Below the pieces are notes generated by a model. It did not search any database and was not told the DNA's origin. It saw nothing but the letters and a program-made list of their open reading frames with translations. Made by a program: the position numbers and the translations under genes. From Desulforapulum sp034007745 (GTDB lineage Bacteria > Desulfobacterota > Desulfobacteria > Desulfobacterales > Desulfobacteraceae): 64,000 bases of DNA. This document shows, one piece after another, positions 33,125-41,582 of the stretch. Numbering within the stretch: position 1 is the stretch's first letter; each line of letters starts with the position of its first letter. The stretch spans positions 1-64,000 of the forward strand of contig JAVEQI010000001.1 of assembly GCA_034007745.1 (NCBI GenBank), written 5' to 3'.

Positions 33125-33153
33125 AGTTTAGTTAAAGAATCGCACCCTGTCAA
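33125..33153 (-). promoter_or_regulatory. Promoter of the DUF6125-like gene and coaE
   Basis: On the minus strand TTGACA (complement of 33148-33153) and TAAACT (complement of 33125-33130) are 17 bases apart, ending about 48 bases before the ATG. Confidence 0.6.
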
Positions 33154-33187
33154 GTGGGGAGTGGACAGTAAGTAGTGGATAGTAGTG
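33153..33187. repeat. Heptad repeat array (AGTGGNN, inverted NNACTAN type)
   Basis: Five units in phase: AGTGGGG, AGTGGAC, AGTAAGT, AGTGGAT, AGTAGTG. It abuts the -35 box of the leftward promoter. Confidence 0.65.
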
Positions 33188-33369
33188 TGAAATATCATAC
33201 TGCCTTACACCAGCGCAGGTCAATCCGTTCAATTTCGGAGTTGATGATAACGTAACCTATACCTCGGCCAGTCAAAACCAGACCACCATATGGTGTTATT
33301 TAAAATCATCGAAGATCCATAGTGGTAGTCTTTACGTGCTTAATGCCCACGTTGATCATTGAGCATCAC

Positions 33370-33390
33370 CCACTATCTACTACCAACTAT
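33370..33390. repeat. Short heptad repeat array (NNACTAN type)
   Basis: Three units in phase: CCACTAT, CTACTAC, CAACTAT. It lies upstream of the fusA promoter candidate. Confidence 0.6.
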
Positions 33391-33405
33391 GTACCGATTA
33401 TCCTC

Positions 33406-33434
33406 TTGACACATACCCACCAATACGATATCAG
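33406..33434 (+). promoter_or_regulatory. Candidate fusA promoter
   Basis: A perfect TTGACA (33406-33411) is followed after 17 bases by TATCAG (33429-33434), only a partial -10 match. It lies about 60 bases before the start codon. Confidence 0.4.
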
Positions 33435-33494
33435 ATACTGTTTAAATATTAGATTTTTCATGCAGCGATCATCAAGGCAAAAAGACAACTAAAT

Positions 33495-35546
33495 ATGAGC
33501 AACCAGAGTCCATCAAAAAAGATCACCATCAAGCAGATACGAAATATAGGTATCATGGCCCACATTGATGCGGGCAAGACAACCGTGACCGAACGAATAC
33601 TCTACTATACGGGGATATCCCATAAGATAGGCGAGGTCCATGACGGGGAGGCCATCATGGACTGGATGGAGGATGAGCAGAACCGGGGCATAACCATCTC
33701 CTCAGCTGTCACGACCTGTTTCTGGAACAACTCCCAGATTCAAATCATTGACACGCCTGGTCACGTGGATTTCACCATCGAGGTGGAAAGGGCCCTGCGG
33801 GTGCTTGACGGTGCAGTTGGGGTGTTCTGTGCCGTTGGAGGCGTCGAACCCCAGTCTGAGACAGTATGGCGCCAGGCAGATCGCTACAATGTACCAAGAC
33901 TTGCCTTTATCAATAAAATGGACAGAATCGGAGCCGATTTTTTCAAAGTGGTTGCAGCCATTGAAAACAAACTCAAGGCAACGCCCCTGGTGCTCCAGAT
34001 TCCCGTGGGAAAAGAGGAGAGCTTCACCGGTGTAATCGACCTTATGACCAGACAGGAGATCATCTGGAATGACGACACCCAAGGCACAGAATATACCATG
34101 GGAGAGATAAGAGACTCCCTGAAAGACGAGGCGGAAAGCTTCCGGGAAAAACTCGTTGAAACCGTGGCAGAGGTGGATGAGGAAGTCATGGATCTCTATC
34201 TCGCAGAAGAGCCCATCCCCCTTGAGATACTCATGGCCGCTATCAGGCGGTCCACCATTAAAAGAAAGGTGGTTCCCGTGCTCTGCGGTACGGCCCTCAA
34301 GAACAAAGGAGTACAGCCGTTACTCAACGCCATTGAAGCGTTTCTGCCAAGCCCCGTTGACATCCCCCCCATGCTGGGAATACACCCTGACACCAATGAG
34401 GTTGTAGAATATCCTCCACAAAAGTCAGCTCCCCTTGCAGCACTTATCTTCAAAGTTTCCATGATTGAAGGCAGAAAGCTGTCGTTTGCAAGAATCTACA
34501 GTGGAACCCTTGTGTCTGGAACCGAGGTGTACAACCCTCTTTTGAAAAAAAAGGAAAAACTTTCAAGAATACTGAAGATGCACGCCAACAAGCGGGAACG
34601 TATAGACTCGGCCTCTGCAGGGGAAATCGTAGGGATAGTGGGCCTTAAGGATTCTTCCACCGGCGAAACCCTCTGCTCGGAAAAAACACCGATACTCCTG
34701 GAAAAAATGGACTTTTTAAAGCCTGTTATCTCCATTGCCATTGAGCCAAAGACCCACGCAGACCAGGAAAAGTTAGAAGAGGTACTTAAAAAATTCACCG
34801 TTGAAGATCCGACTCTCACAGTTACCACGGATAATGACACGGGGCAGACCATCCTTTCCGGCATGGGTGAACTCCACCTTGAAATAATCATCAGCAGGAT
34901 GCTCAAGGAGTTTAAAACCGAGGTGAACGTGGGAAAACCCCAGGTTGTTTACAGGGAGACCCTGGAGTCTGAGAGTACTGGTCACGCAATATTTGATCGT
35001 GAGATTTCAGGAAAAATCCACTTTGCCGAGCTTTCCATCAGGCTGAGCCCTCTTGATCGCGGAAAGGGCATTATCTTCCGATCCGTGGCAGAAGAAGATA
35101 AAATTCCAGCACAATACATCCCTGCCGTTGAAAAGGGGATTAAAGACGCCCTTGAGAGCGGTTTTTTAAGGGGTTATCCCATTGTTGACATCGAAATAGT
35201 TGTCATGGATGGATCGTTCAATGAATCCCAAAGCTCAGACCTTGGATTTTCAGTATGTGCCTCCATGGCCGTACGCAGCGCCCTGGAAAAGGCTGAAATG
35301 GTCCTCCTTGAGCCAATAATGGATGTGGATGTGTTTGTCAACGACAAGAGCATGGGAGACGCCATTGCAGACTTAAATGCCAGGGGCGGCAAGATCGAAT
35401 CCATCGTTACCCCCAGGGGAGATCTCCAGACCATCAGTGCAACCGTTCCCCTGGCAAAAATGTTTGGTTACTCAACCTCCCTTCGATCGGCCACCCAGGG
35501 TCGGGGAACCTTTACCATGCAGTTTTCGCGGTTTGACAAGGCGTAA
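33495..35546 (+). CDS. fusA: Elongation factor G (stand-alone paralogue)
   Basis: EF-G is the translocation and ribosome-recycling GTPase. All five domains are present in 683 aa. G motifs are AHIDAGKTT, RGITISSA, DTPGHVDFT and NKMD; domain IV has the RGYPIVDIEIVVMDG segment and domain V ends with FGYSTSLRSATQGRGTFTM. It stands alone with no rpsL, rpsG or tuf nearby, so the str-operon copy is presumably elsewhere and this may be a second, specialised EF-G. That is inference. A heptad hairpin starts directly at its stop codon and may terminate transcription. Confidence 0.93.
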   Translation: MSNQSPSKKITIKQIRNIGIMAHIDAGKTTVTERILYYTGISHKIGEVHDGEAIMDWMEDEQNRGITISSAVTTCFWNNSQIQIIDTPGHVDFTIEVERALRVLDGAVGVFCAVGGVEPQSETVWRQADRYNVPRLAFINKMDRIGADFFKVVAAIENKLKATPLVLQIPVGKEESFTGVIDLMTRQEIIWNDDTQGTEYTMGEIRDSLKDEAESFREKLVETVAEVDEEVMDLYLAEEPIPLEILMAAIRRSTIKRKVVPVLCGTALKNKGVQPLLNAIEAFLPSPVDIPPMLGIHPDTNEVVEYPPQKSAPLAALIFKVSMIEGRKLSFARIYSGTLVSGTEVYNPLLKKKEKLSRILKMHANKRERIDSASAGEIVGIVGLKDSSTGETLCSEKTPILLEKMDFLKPVISIAIEPKTHADQEKLEEVLKKFTVEDPTLTVTTDNDTGQTILSGMGELHLEIIISRMLKEFKTEVNVGKPQVVYRETLESESTGHAIFDREISGKIHFAELSIRLSPLDRGKGIIFRSVAEEDKIPAQYIPAVEKGIKDALESGFLRGYPIVDIEIVVMDGSFNESQSSDLGFSVCASMAVRSALEKAEMVLLEPIMDVDVFVNDKSMGDAIADLNARGGKIESIVTPRGDLQTISATVPLAKMFGYSTSLRSATQGRGTFTMQFSRFDKA

Positions 35547-35603
35547 GTTAGCTATTAGTTATTAGGTTTTTAGCTAATAGCTAACCGCTAACAGCTAAAA
35601 GCT
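35547..35603. repeat. Heptad repeat hairpin (TAGCNNT/NNGCTAA type) between convergent genes
   Basis: It begins one base after the fusA stop and ends one base before the stop of the M48 protease gene. GTTAGCTATTAG (35547-35558) and CTAATAGCTAAC (35574-35585) are perfect inverted repeats. It may act as a bidirectional terminator. Confidence 0.8.
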
Positions 35604-37010
35604 TCATCTCTTCTTCTTTTTCAACTCAGCAACAAGAGTTTTCGCCCGCTCGATCTTTACTGGATCATCCAGGACGGCAAGGCTTTTTTCAAAGTGGAAC
35701 AGGGCGTTTTTGCCCTCTTTGATGGCATGGTAGTAGAGCCCCAGATAGTAGTGGGAAAACCCGGTTTGGCGTTGCTGGCCGAAAATACTTGCCAGATTGT
35801 AGAACCCCCTTGGAAAAAGCTTTGAATTCTCCTCCACAACGATGGAAAAATCATCCTTTGCCATGTCCAGCATACCGAGGGAAAGCCTCGCGCTTCCCCG
35901 ATAAAAAAGAAGGGGTATCCTTAAATCAGCTACGGTTTCGAGGCCCTGAAAAAAATCCAGGGCCTTTTCAGGTTCCCCCTTTAGAAAATAGACCCTGCCC
36001 ATTTCCATGAGTATGTAAGGGTCAAACACCCTCAGGACAAGGGCTTTTTTAAGGTGAGCCAGAGCCTTATCCATCATGGATTTCCTTGCAAGCACCAGGG
36101 CAAGACCATAGTGAAGGGCGGCATTATCCGGGTCAGTGATCACCATTTTTGACAGCATGGCCTCTGTACTGTCCAGCCTGCCATAAAGACCTGCCAGACG
36201 ATATTTGACCATCTGGAAATCAAACGGATCAATGCCGTTATCGATTGTACTTTCATTTGTGTGATCCTGGAGCCAGGCTTCAAGATAAAGAATCCGCTCC
36301 TTGGAACCCGGGTGGGTCTTTAAATAAGCCGGGATACCTTCACTGCCGTACCAGTCGTTGGCTCTGATTTTTTCAAGCCCGGTCAGAAGTCCCCTGGGCG
36401 AAAAAGAGGCATCCCTGATATATTGAACTCCCTTTTGATCTGCCTCGGTTTCATTTTCCCGACTATATGCAAGCATTGATGTCTGACCCGCTGCCAATGA
36501 CCCCAGGACCAGTCCCGGCGAGACATCTCCACCTCCTGAAGCTCCAACCAGCACCCCAGCCAGCACGCCTGCAAGGGTACCGATATTCACAAGCTTTGAC
36601 CGGGCAATCATCTGGGAAATATGGCGGCAGGAGGCATGGGCGCACTCATGACCAATAATTCCTGCAAGCTCATCTGCATTGTCAAGGGAAGTTATCAGCC
36701 CCCGGTTGACAAAAATGTTGGCCCCTGGAGCTGCAAAGGCGTTGAACTGATCGCTGTCCACTATATGAAAGGTATACTCAAAGGGCTGGGGAGGCAGCTG
36801 GGCAACGATTCTTTTGCCGATCATGGAGACAAAGCCCAAAGCCATGGGGTCATGGATCAGGGGCATCTGCTGTTCGACCATTTCCATGAATTCCCCGGCC
36901 ATTTTTCTCTCCTCGCCTATGGTAAGGGCAAACCCGGGGGGAATGGAGACACACAACACCTGAACGACTATAAAAAAAATTCCTGCCGTGATGTGAACAA
37001 GTGATTTCAT
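35604..37010 (-). CDS. M48 family metalloprotease with TPR repeats (BepA-like)
   Basis: This is a periplasmic zinc protease/chaperone similar to BepA (YfgC), which handles outer-membrane protein assembly. The start at ATG 37010 gives a 468-residue protein with a signal peptide (MKSLVHITAGIFFIVV...). The M48 domain holds HECAH (HExxH) in a LAGIIGHECAHAS segment and a distal ENETEAD Glu ligand. The C-terminal half (about 265-460) consists of tetratricopeptide-like repeats. A longer frame upstream lacks a sensible signal peptide start. It is convergent with fusA and divergent from parA. Confidence 0.88.
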   Translation of the reverse strand: MKSLVHITAGIFFIVVQVLCVSIPPGFALTIGEERKMAGEFMEMVEQQMPLIHDPMALGFVSMIGKRIVAQLPPQPFEYTFHIVDSDQFNAFAAPGANIFVNRGLITSLDNADELAGIIGHECAHASCRHISQMIARSKLVNIGTLAGVLAGVLVGASGGGDVSPGLVLGSLAAGQTSMLAYSRENETEADQKGVQYIRDASFSPRGLLTGLEKIRANDWYGSEGIPAYLKTHPGSKERILYLEAWLQDHTNESTIDNGIDPFDFQMVKYRLAGLYGRLDSTEAMLSKMVITDPDNAALHYGLALVLARKSMMDKALAHLKKALVLRVFDPYILMEMGRVYFLKGEPEKALDFFQGLETVADLRIPLLFYRGSARLSLGMLDMAKDDFSIVVEENSKLFPRGFYNLASIFGQQRQTGFSHYYLGLYYHAIKEGKNALFHFEKSLAVLDDPVKIERAKTLVAELKKKKR

Positions 37011-37113
37011 ACCCAAAGAATACCCGATAAAAGCTAATAATTCAAGCCTTGTGCAACAATTACAATCTTTTGCATTTGCCCTGATCATGGAAGTATGATA
37101 TCAGTTCTCAATC

Positions 37114-37872
37114 ATGACACAAACCATCTGCATATCAAATCAAAAGGGAGGAGTGGGCAAAACCACCACGGCCGTGAATCTGGCCGCCGCCCTTGCCGTC
37201 TCAGGGAAAAAAACCCTGCTTGTGGACTGCGACCCCCAGGCCAATGCCACAACTGCCATGGGCATAGACAAGCCAAAGCTTGCCTTTTCCCTGTACCACG
37301 GGCTTATCCAGGCAAAAACAGCCCTGGAAATCATTATACCCACCAACACGGAAAACATGGATATTCTCCCGGCCAATACCGATCTAATAGGGTTTGAGGT
37401 GGAGATGATGGCGTCCAGGGGCAGGGAAGAGGTATTGAAGCGACTCCTATCCGGGATAAGACAGAACTATGATTTCCTGCTTCTTGACTGTCCTCCATCC
37501 CTGAGTCTCTTGACACTCAATGCCTTGACTGCAGCAGATTCAGTTCTGATCCCCCTTCAAAGTGAATTTTTCGCCCTTGAAGGTCTTGGCCAGCTCCTTG
37601 CCACCATCAAACGGGTGAAGCTCTCGCTTAACCAGAGTCTCAAAATAAAGGGGATACTGTTAACCATGTTTGACCGAAGAACCAACCTTGCCCGTCAGGT
37701 TGTCGAAGATGCAGAGACTCACTTCAAGGAGATGATTTTCAAGACAAGGATTCCCCGCAACGTAAAATTAGGTGAAGCCCCTAGTTTCGGCATGCCTGTA
37801 ATTGCCTACGACCCCTCATCACCAGGAGCCAAAAGCTACCTTGACCTTGCAAAAGAACTTCTTGAACGGTAA
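37114..37872 (+). CDS. parA: Chromosome-partitioning ATPase ParA/Soj
   Basis: This is a Walker-type ATPase driving segregation of ParB-parS complexes. The deviant Walker A KGGVGKTTTAVNLAAAL is at the N-terminus. DCDPQANAT and LLDCPPSLSLLTLNA (Walker B) follow, as does TMFDRRTNLARQVV. The short 252-aa form without an N-terminal HTH is typical of chromosomal ParA. parB follows after 15 bases. No dnaA, gidAB or parS-like 16-mer was seen nearby, so there is no direct sign that oriC lies in this window. Confidence 0.95.
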   Translation: MTQTICISNQKGGVGKTTTAVNLAAALAVSGKKTLLVDCDPQANATTAMGIDKPKLAFSLYHGLIQAKTALEIIIPTNTENMDILPANTDLIGFEVEMMASRGREEVLKRLLSGIRQNYDFLLLDCPPSLSLLTLNALTAADSVLIPLQSEFFALEGLGQLLATIKRVKLSLNQSLKIKGILLTMFDRRTNLARQVVEDAETHFKEMIFKTRIPRNVKLGEAPSFGMPVIAYDPSSPGAKSYLDLAKELLER

Positions 37873-37887
37873 ACGGGGATTAAAACG

Positions 37888-38760
37888 ATGAGCAAGAAAA
37901 AAAAGCTTTCAGGACTTGGCAGAGGAATTTCCGCCTTGATTCCAGACCTTGAGGCCATGGATGAAAATACGGGTAATTTTTTCATGTGCAAGACCGAGGA
38001 TATCGTTCCCAACCGGTTTCAGCCCAGAATCTCCTTTGACGAAGAAGAGCTTGAAAAGCTTAAAAATTCGATTGTTGAACAGGGAATCCTCCAGCCCCTG
38101 CTTCTAAGAAAAAACAATGATTCCTACGAGCTCATTGCAGGTGAACGAAGGTTAAGGGCCGCTCAAATGGCCAACTTAACCCATGTTCCAGCCCTTGTAA
38201 GGGATCTTACAGACGAACAGATGCTTGAGGTCTCGATCATCGAAAACATCCAGCGCCAGGAATTAAACCCCCTGGAAGAGGCTGAGGCCTACCACCGGCT
38301 GATCTCTGAATTCAATTACACCCAGGAAAAAGTTGCCCGAAGAATAGGGAAGAACCGCTCCACCATTGCAAATCTTTTACGGCTGAGGGGATTGCCCGGA
38401 GCCATCCACCAGAGTCTTGCCCGGCGGGAAATTACAACCGGACATGCCAGGGCCATACTGGGAGCCGGATCTGAAGACAACCAGATCAAAGCCTGGCTTA
38501 AGGTCGTTGAAAAAGAGCTCTCTGTCCGGGCAACCGAACAGCTCATCCAGAGGATCAAGGCAGAGGCAGACAAGCCCCACACACCGCCCCCAGTCCTACC
38601 CGGGGGCGAAGAACTTGAACCGCTCTGTTCAACCCTTTCCAGCAAAATAAACGCCACAGTCAAGATAAAGCAAAAGGGAGACGGGGGCAGATTTGAGATA
38701 GGTTTTAAAACCAGGGAAGAGTTCCAGCGTCTTGTGGATCTCTTTAAACGTATTTCATGA
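37888..38760 (+). CDS. parB: Chromosome-partitioning protein ParB
   Basis: ParB is the CTP-dependent, parS-binding clamp. The sequence shows the Lys-rich start with GLGRGISALIPD, the ParB/Srx nuclease-like fold with GERRLRAAQMA (CTP-binding box), EEAEAYHRLI and an HTH region (TQEKVARRIGKNRSTIANLLRL). The length of 290 aa is standard. The stop overlaps the ATG of the IspH-UbiA fusion (ATGA), so that unusual gene is co-translated with parAB. Confidence 0.95.
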   Translation: MSKKKKLSGLGRGISALIPDLEAMDENTGNFFMCKTEDIVPNRFQPRISFDEEELEKLKNSIVEQGILQPLLLRKNNDSYELIAGERRLRAAQMANLTHVPALVRDLTDEQMLEVSIIENIQRQELNPLEEAEAYHRLISEFNYTQEKVARRIGKNRSTIANLLRLRGLPGAIHQSLARREITTGHARAILGAGSEDNQIKAWLKVVEKELSVRATEQLIQRIKAEADKPHTPPPVLPGGEELEPLCSTLSSKINATVKIKQKGDGGRFEIGFKTREEFQRLVDLFKRIS

Positions 38761-40463
38761 AGATAACCATTGCCAGGACCGCTGGTTTCTGCATGGGCGT
38801 CCGCCGGGCCGTGGATCTGGTGCTTGATGCATCCAACGCAAACAAAGAGAAAATCTGCACCTATGGCCCGCTGATCCACAACCCCCAGGTCCTTGAGATG
38901 CTCGAAAAGAAAGGGATCCCGGTCATGGAAGAGATTCCGGAAAAGGGCGAGGGAACCGTTCTTATCCGTGCCCACGGAATTCCGCCCCAGGACAAACAAC
39001 GGCTGGAACAGGCTGGGTTTAAGGTGATCGATGCCACCTGCCCAAGGGTAATCAGGGTTCAGACAATCATCAAAAAACATGCGGACAAGGGATATGCCTC
39101 GATAATTATCGGAGATCAGGACCACCCGGAAGTAAAGGGTCTCCTGGGCTACGCAGGTGAAAGCTGTGTCGCAGTATCCACCATGGAAGAGCTGGAGAAA
39201 CTGCCGCCCTTTGCCAGGGCTATTATCGTTGCCCAGACCACCCAGGACACCCATCTGTTCGAACAGGTCAAGACCTGGGCAAAAAACAACCATCCCCAGT
39301 ATAAGGTGTTTGACACCATCTGCGATTCCACTGAAAAACGTCAGACCGAGACAAGGGAACTTGCCCGGACAAGCGACGCAGTGGTTGTAGTTGGCGGACG
39401 GGAAAGCGGTAACACCCGACGCCTTGCCCAGGTGGCAAGGGATACAGGAAAACCAGCCTTTCACATCGAAGATGTGAAAGAGCTCGATCTTGAACAACTT
39501 TCAAGGGCAACCCATATCGCCATTACCGCCGGAGCCTCCACACCCAGCTGGATCATCAATCAGACATGCAAAACCATTGAAAACAGGCTTGGCACCCCCA
39601 GAAACGTTCTTCTGGCAAAACTACGGCCCCCTATACTGGTTCTGCTCAAGACTAATCTGCTGCTCGCCTTTGGAGCAGGGAGCCTCACCTATGCCTGTGC
39701 AACCCTCCAGGGGCTCGCCCACAGCCTCAGCCATGGGACAACAGCCATGCTCTACATCCTTTCCATGCAGGTGATCAACAATTTATTCACTATAGAATCA
39801 GACCGGTACAACAACCCGGACAGGGCAGAGTTTTACATGGCAAACAGACCATGGCTCATTGCACTTGCCCTGGCAAGCGGAGGGGCAGGTCTCATGATGG
39901 CTTTTTTCACAGGCTTTTTATCTTTTTTTATTCTCTCGATAATGAGCATTCTCGGACTCACCTACAACTGGAGAATTCTGCCCGTACTGTCAGGAGGGCT
40001 CAAACGAATCAAGGATATTCCAGGATCCAAGACTTTGCTTATCACGGCGGCATGGGGAACGGTGACCTGCATCCTGCCGGCGGTCTCGACCCCCACAGGA
40101 ATTCAGATAGTGCCGGCGCTTGTATTTTCCATGGGGATTGTGCTCGCAAGGACCGTCTTTTTTGATGTTCTTGAAATGCAGGGGGACAGAATCACCGGCA
40201 AAGAGAGCCTTCCCATTCTTATTGGTGAAAAAAAGGCCTTCTCCCTCATCAACTGGGTTCTTGCCGTTACGTTCATAGCTATACTAATACCATCGCTCGT
40301 GGGTCTGATAAGGCCATTGGGATTTCTACTCATGCTTGTTCCCCTATCCCTCGGTTATGCCATACACCAGAGCAAAAAAGGAATTTTTATTCCTGGAACA
40401 CAGCTTGAAATTATCATAGAATCCCACCTTATCATACCGGGAATTCTATCTTTATTTTTCTAA
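38757..40463 (+). CDS. ispH: 4-hydroxy-3-methylbut-2-enyl diphosphate reductase (IspH) fused to a UbiA-like prenyltransferase
   Basis: This is a 568-residue, two-part protein. Residues 1-280 are a complete IspH, the [4Fe-4S] enzyme making IPP and DMAPP. Cluster Cys are C12 (GFCMG), C95 (DATCP) and C189 (DTICDST), and active-site His are H41, H73 and H123. Residues 290-568 are a membrane domain with about eight helices that resembles the UbiA superfamily. The second Asp motif is recognisable (D470, E473, D477 in DVLEMQGDRITGKESLP), as is KRIKDIPGSK; the first (N341-N-L-F-T-I-E-S-D349) lacks the usual Asp at positions 2 and 5. The frame is continuous without frameshift. It is coupled to parB by ATGA overlap. 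Prenyl acceptor and activity of the second half are unknown. Confidence 0.9.
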   Translation: MKITIARTAGFCMGVRRAVDLVLDASNANKEKICTYGPLIHNPQVLEMLEKKGIPVMEEIPEKGEGTVLIRAHGIPPQDKQRLEQAGFKVIDATCPRVIRVQTIIKKHADKGYASIIIGDQDHPEVKGLLGYAGESCVAVSTMEELEKLPPFARAIIVAQTTQDTHLFEQVKTWAKNNHPQYKVFDTICDSTEKRQTETRELARTSDAVVVVGGRESGNTRRLAQVARDTGKPAFHIEDVKELDLEQLSRATHIAITAGASTPSWIINQTCKTIENRLGTPRNVLLAKLRPPILVLLKTNLLLAFGAGSLTYACATLQGLAHSLSHGTTAMLYILSMQVINNLFTIESDRYNNPDRAEFYMANRPWLIALALASGGAGLMMAFFTGFLSFFILSIMSILGLTYNWRILPVLSGGLKRIKDIPGSKTLLITAAWGTVTCILPAVSTPTGIQIVPALVFSMGIVLARTVFFDVLEMQGDRITGKESLPILIGEKKAFSLINWVLAVTFIAILIPSLVGLIRPLGFLLMLVPLSLGYAIHQSKKGIFIPGTQLEIIIESHLIIPGILSLFF

Positions 40464-40559
40464 CCGGCATGACCAGAGCATGGAATCACTGGAGGAATAA
40501 ACCAACGATGTAAACAAAAGCTTCGAGAGTACGTCATAAACCGGCACGCTAAACCAAGG

Positions 40560-41453
40560 TTATCGACTATCAGATATAGCTTGAATCTTGCGATCCTTTG
40601 CCTCCCAAAGCCGGTTGACCCATAGGCAGAAACCCTCTCGAAACTCAACGTCGTTAAAATAATCTCCGATGATCTCGTCAGTCACGGGAAGCACCTCCAC
40701 ATCCAGAATAATATGCCTCACCCTTCCCGAGATAAACCCCCAGAAGGTGTCGGCTCCCCCAGGGTAAACAATTGTTACATTTACAACCTTGTTTATATAA
40801 TCACCCATGGCTCCGAGTACAAAGGCAACCCCACCCGCCCTTGGTTTTAAAAGCGTTTTAAATTCAGATCCCTGGGCTTTGTGCTTGTTTTTGGAAAATC
40901 TCGTTCCCTCAACGAAATTCATTATTGAGACTGGGGTGGTCTTGAACTTCTCACAGGCCCTGCGGGTTCGTTCAAGGTCGTTTCCCCTTAAATGGGGATT
41001 TTTCTCGAGGAATTTTTTCGAGTATCTCTGCATAAAGGGAAAATCAAGGGCCCACCAGGCAAGTCCCAGAAACGGCACCCAGATGAGTTCTTTTTTAAGA
41101 AAAAATTTCAAAAAAGGAATCTTTCTGTTGAACACCGTTTGAAGCACCAGGATATCCACCCAGGATTGATGATTTGACACAACCAGATACCAGCCGTTGG
41201 GGTCAAGATCGTCAGCCCCCCGCACATCCCACTTTATGCGGTTAAAAAACTTTGAATTCAAGGTATTGATGGTGATCCATAACCTGCTGATACCAATCAA
41301 AAGCTGACTGCAGCGCCGGGTAAACCATGGAATGGGAACAAGAAGCTTGACAAGGGCCACCACAAGAAGGACCGAACAGAGCACTATCGAATTGATGACA
41401 TAGAGCAAAAACGAAAGACTGCCCTTGATGAAACCAGGTAGAAAATCAACCAT
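40560..41453 (-). CDS. PlsC/YihG-type lysophospholipid acyltransferase
   Basis: This is a membrane-bound acyltransferase of the 1-acyl-glycerol-3-phosphate acyltransferase family. It has two N-terminal membrane helices (about residues 8-45). The HX4D catalytic motif is NHQSWVD, and the acceptor-binding FVEGTR motif is present, followed by the GVAFVLGAMGDYI region seen in YihG/YcjX-like members. The ATG at 41453 has AGGAG eight bases upstream (297 aa); a GTG three codons earlier is too close to that site. It is preceded by the composite repeat element. A lipid-modifying enzyme 2 kb from a lipid megasynthase may or may not be connected. Confidence 0.9.
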   Translation of the reverse strand: MVDFLPGFIKGSLSFLLYVINSIVLCSVLLVVALVKLLVPIPWFTRRCSQLLIGISRLWITINTLNSKFFNRIKWDVRGADDLDPNGWYLVVSNHQSWVDILVLQTVFNRKIPFLKFFLKKELIWVPFLGLAWWALDFPFMQRYSKKFLEKNPHLRGNDLERTRRACEKFKTTPVSIMNFVEGTRFSKNKHKAQGSEFKTLLKPRAGGVAFVLGAMGDYINKVVNVTIVYPGGADTFWGFISGRVRHIILDVEVLPVTDEIIGDYFNDVEFREGFCLWVNRLWEAKDRKIQAISDSR

Positions 41454-41462
41454 TGTTACCAC

Positions 41463-41560
41463 TCCTAATTTTTATAAGAAACAGCTTTTAGCGATTAGCT
41501 AACCGCTAACAGCTATCGTGTTTCATTGTTCGTTGTGTCCGCAGGACATGTGGGTTATAC
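41463..41560 (-). repeat. Composite intergenic repeat upstream of the acyltransferase gene
   Basis: This is the inverted copy of 24318-24437: ATAACCCACATGTCCTGCGG palindrome, ACAACGAACAATGAAACACGA, four heptads, then AAGCTGTTTCTTATAAAA. Both copies end at the ribosome-binding site of a gene. Confidence 0.78.
41481..41515. repeat. Heptad repeat hairpin (TAGCNNT/NNGCTAA type), short form
   Basis: Five units in phase on the minus strand: TAGCTGT, TAGCGGT, TAGCTAA, TCGCTAA, AAGCTGT. It is nearly self-complementary. Confidence 0.8.
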
Positions 41561-41582
41561 AGAACTGAAAAGGCCAATATTA

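Larger units (their letters stand above)
33078..33494. other. Divergent intergenic region between the DUF6125-like gene and fusA
   Basis: This 417-base region has no coding sequence. It holds a palindromic operator candidate (33107-33122) and a promoter (33125-33153) for the leftward gene, two period-7 arrays in opposite orientation (33153-33187 and 33370-33390) and a weaker promoter for fusA (33406-33434). The 180 bases between the arrays show no recognised RNA or riboswitch. Confidence 0.6.

Noticed and set aside
37114..38760. Replication origin next to parAB
   Set aside because: No dnaA, gidA/gidB, DnaA-box cluster or parS 16-mer was found around the par genes.
38316..39497. 393-codon open frame antisense to parB and the ispH part
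   Set aside because: It overlaps two clearly functional genes on the other strand, has no family resemblance, and is a by-product of codon bias in them.
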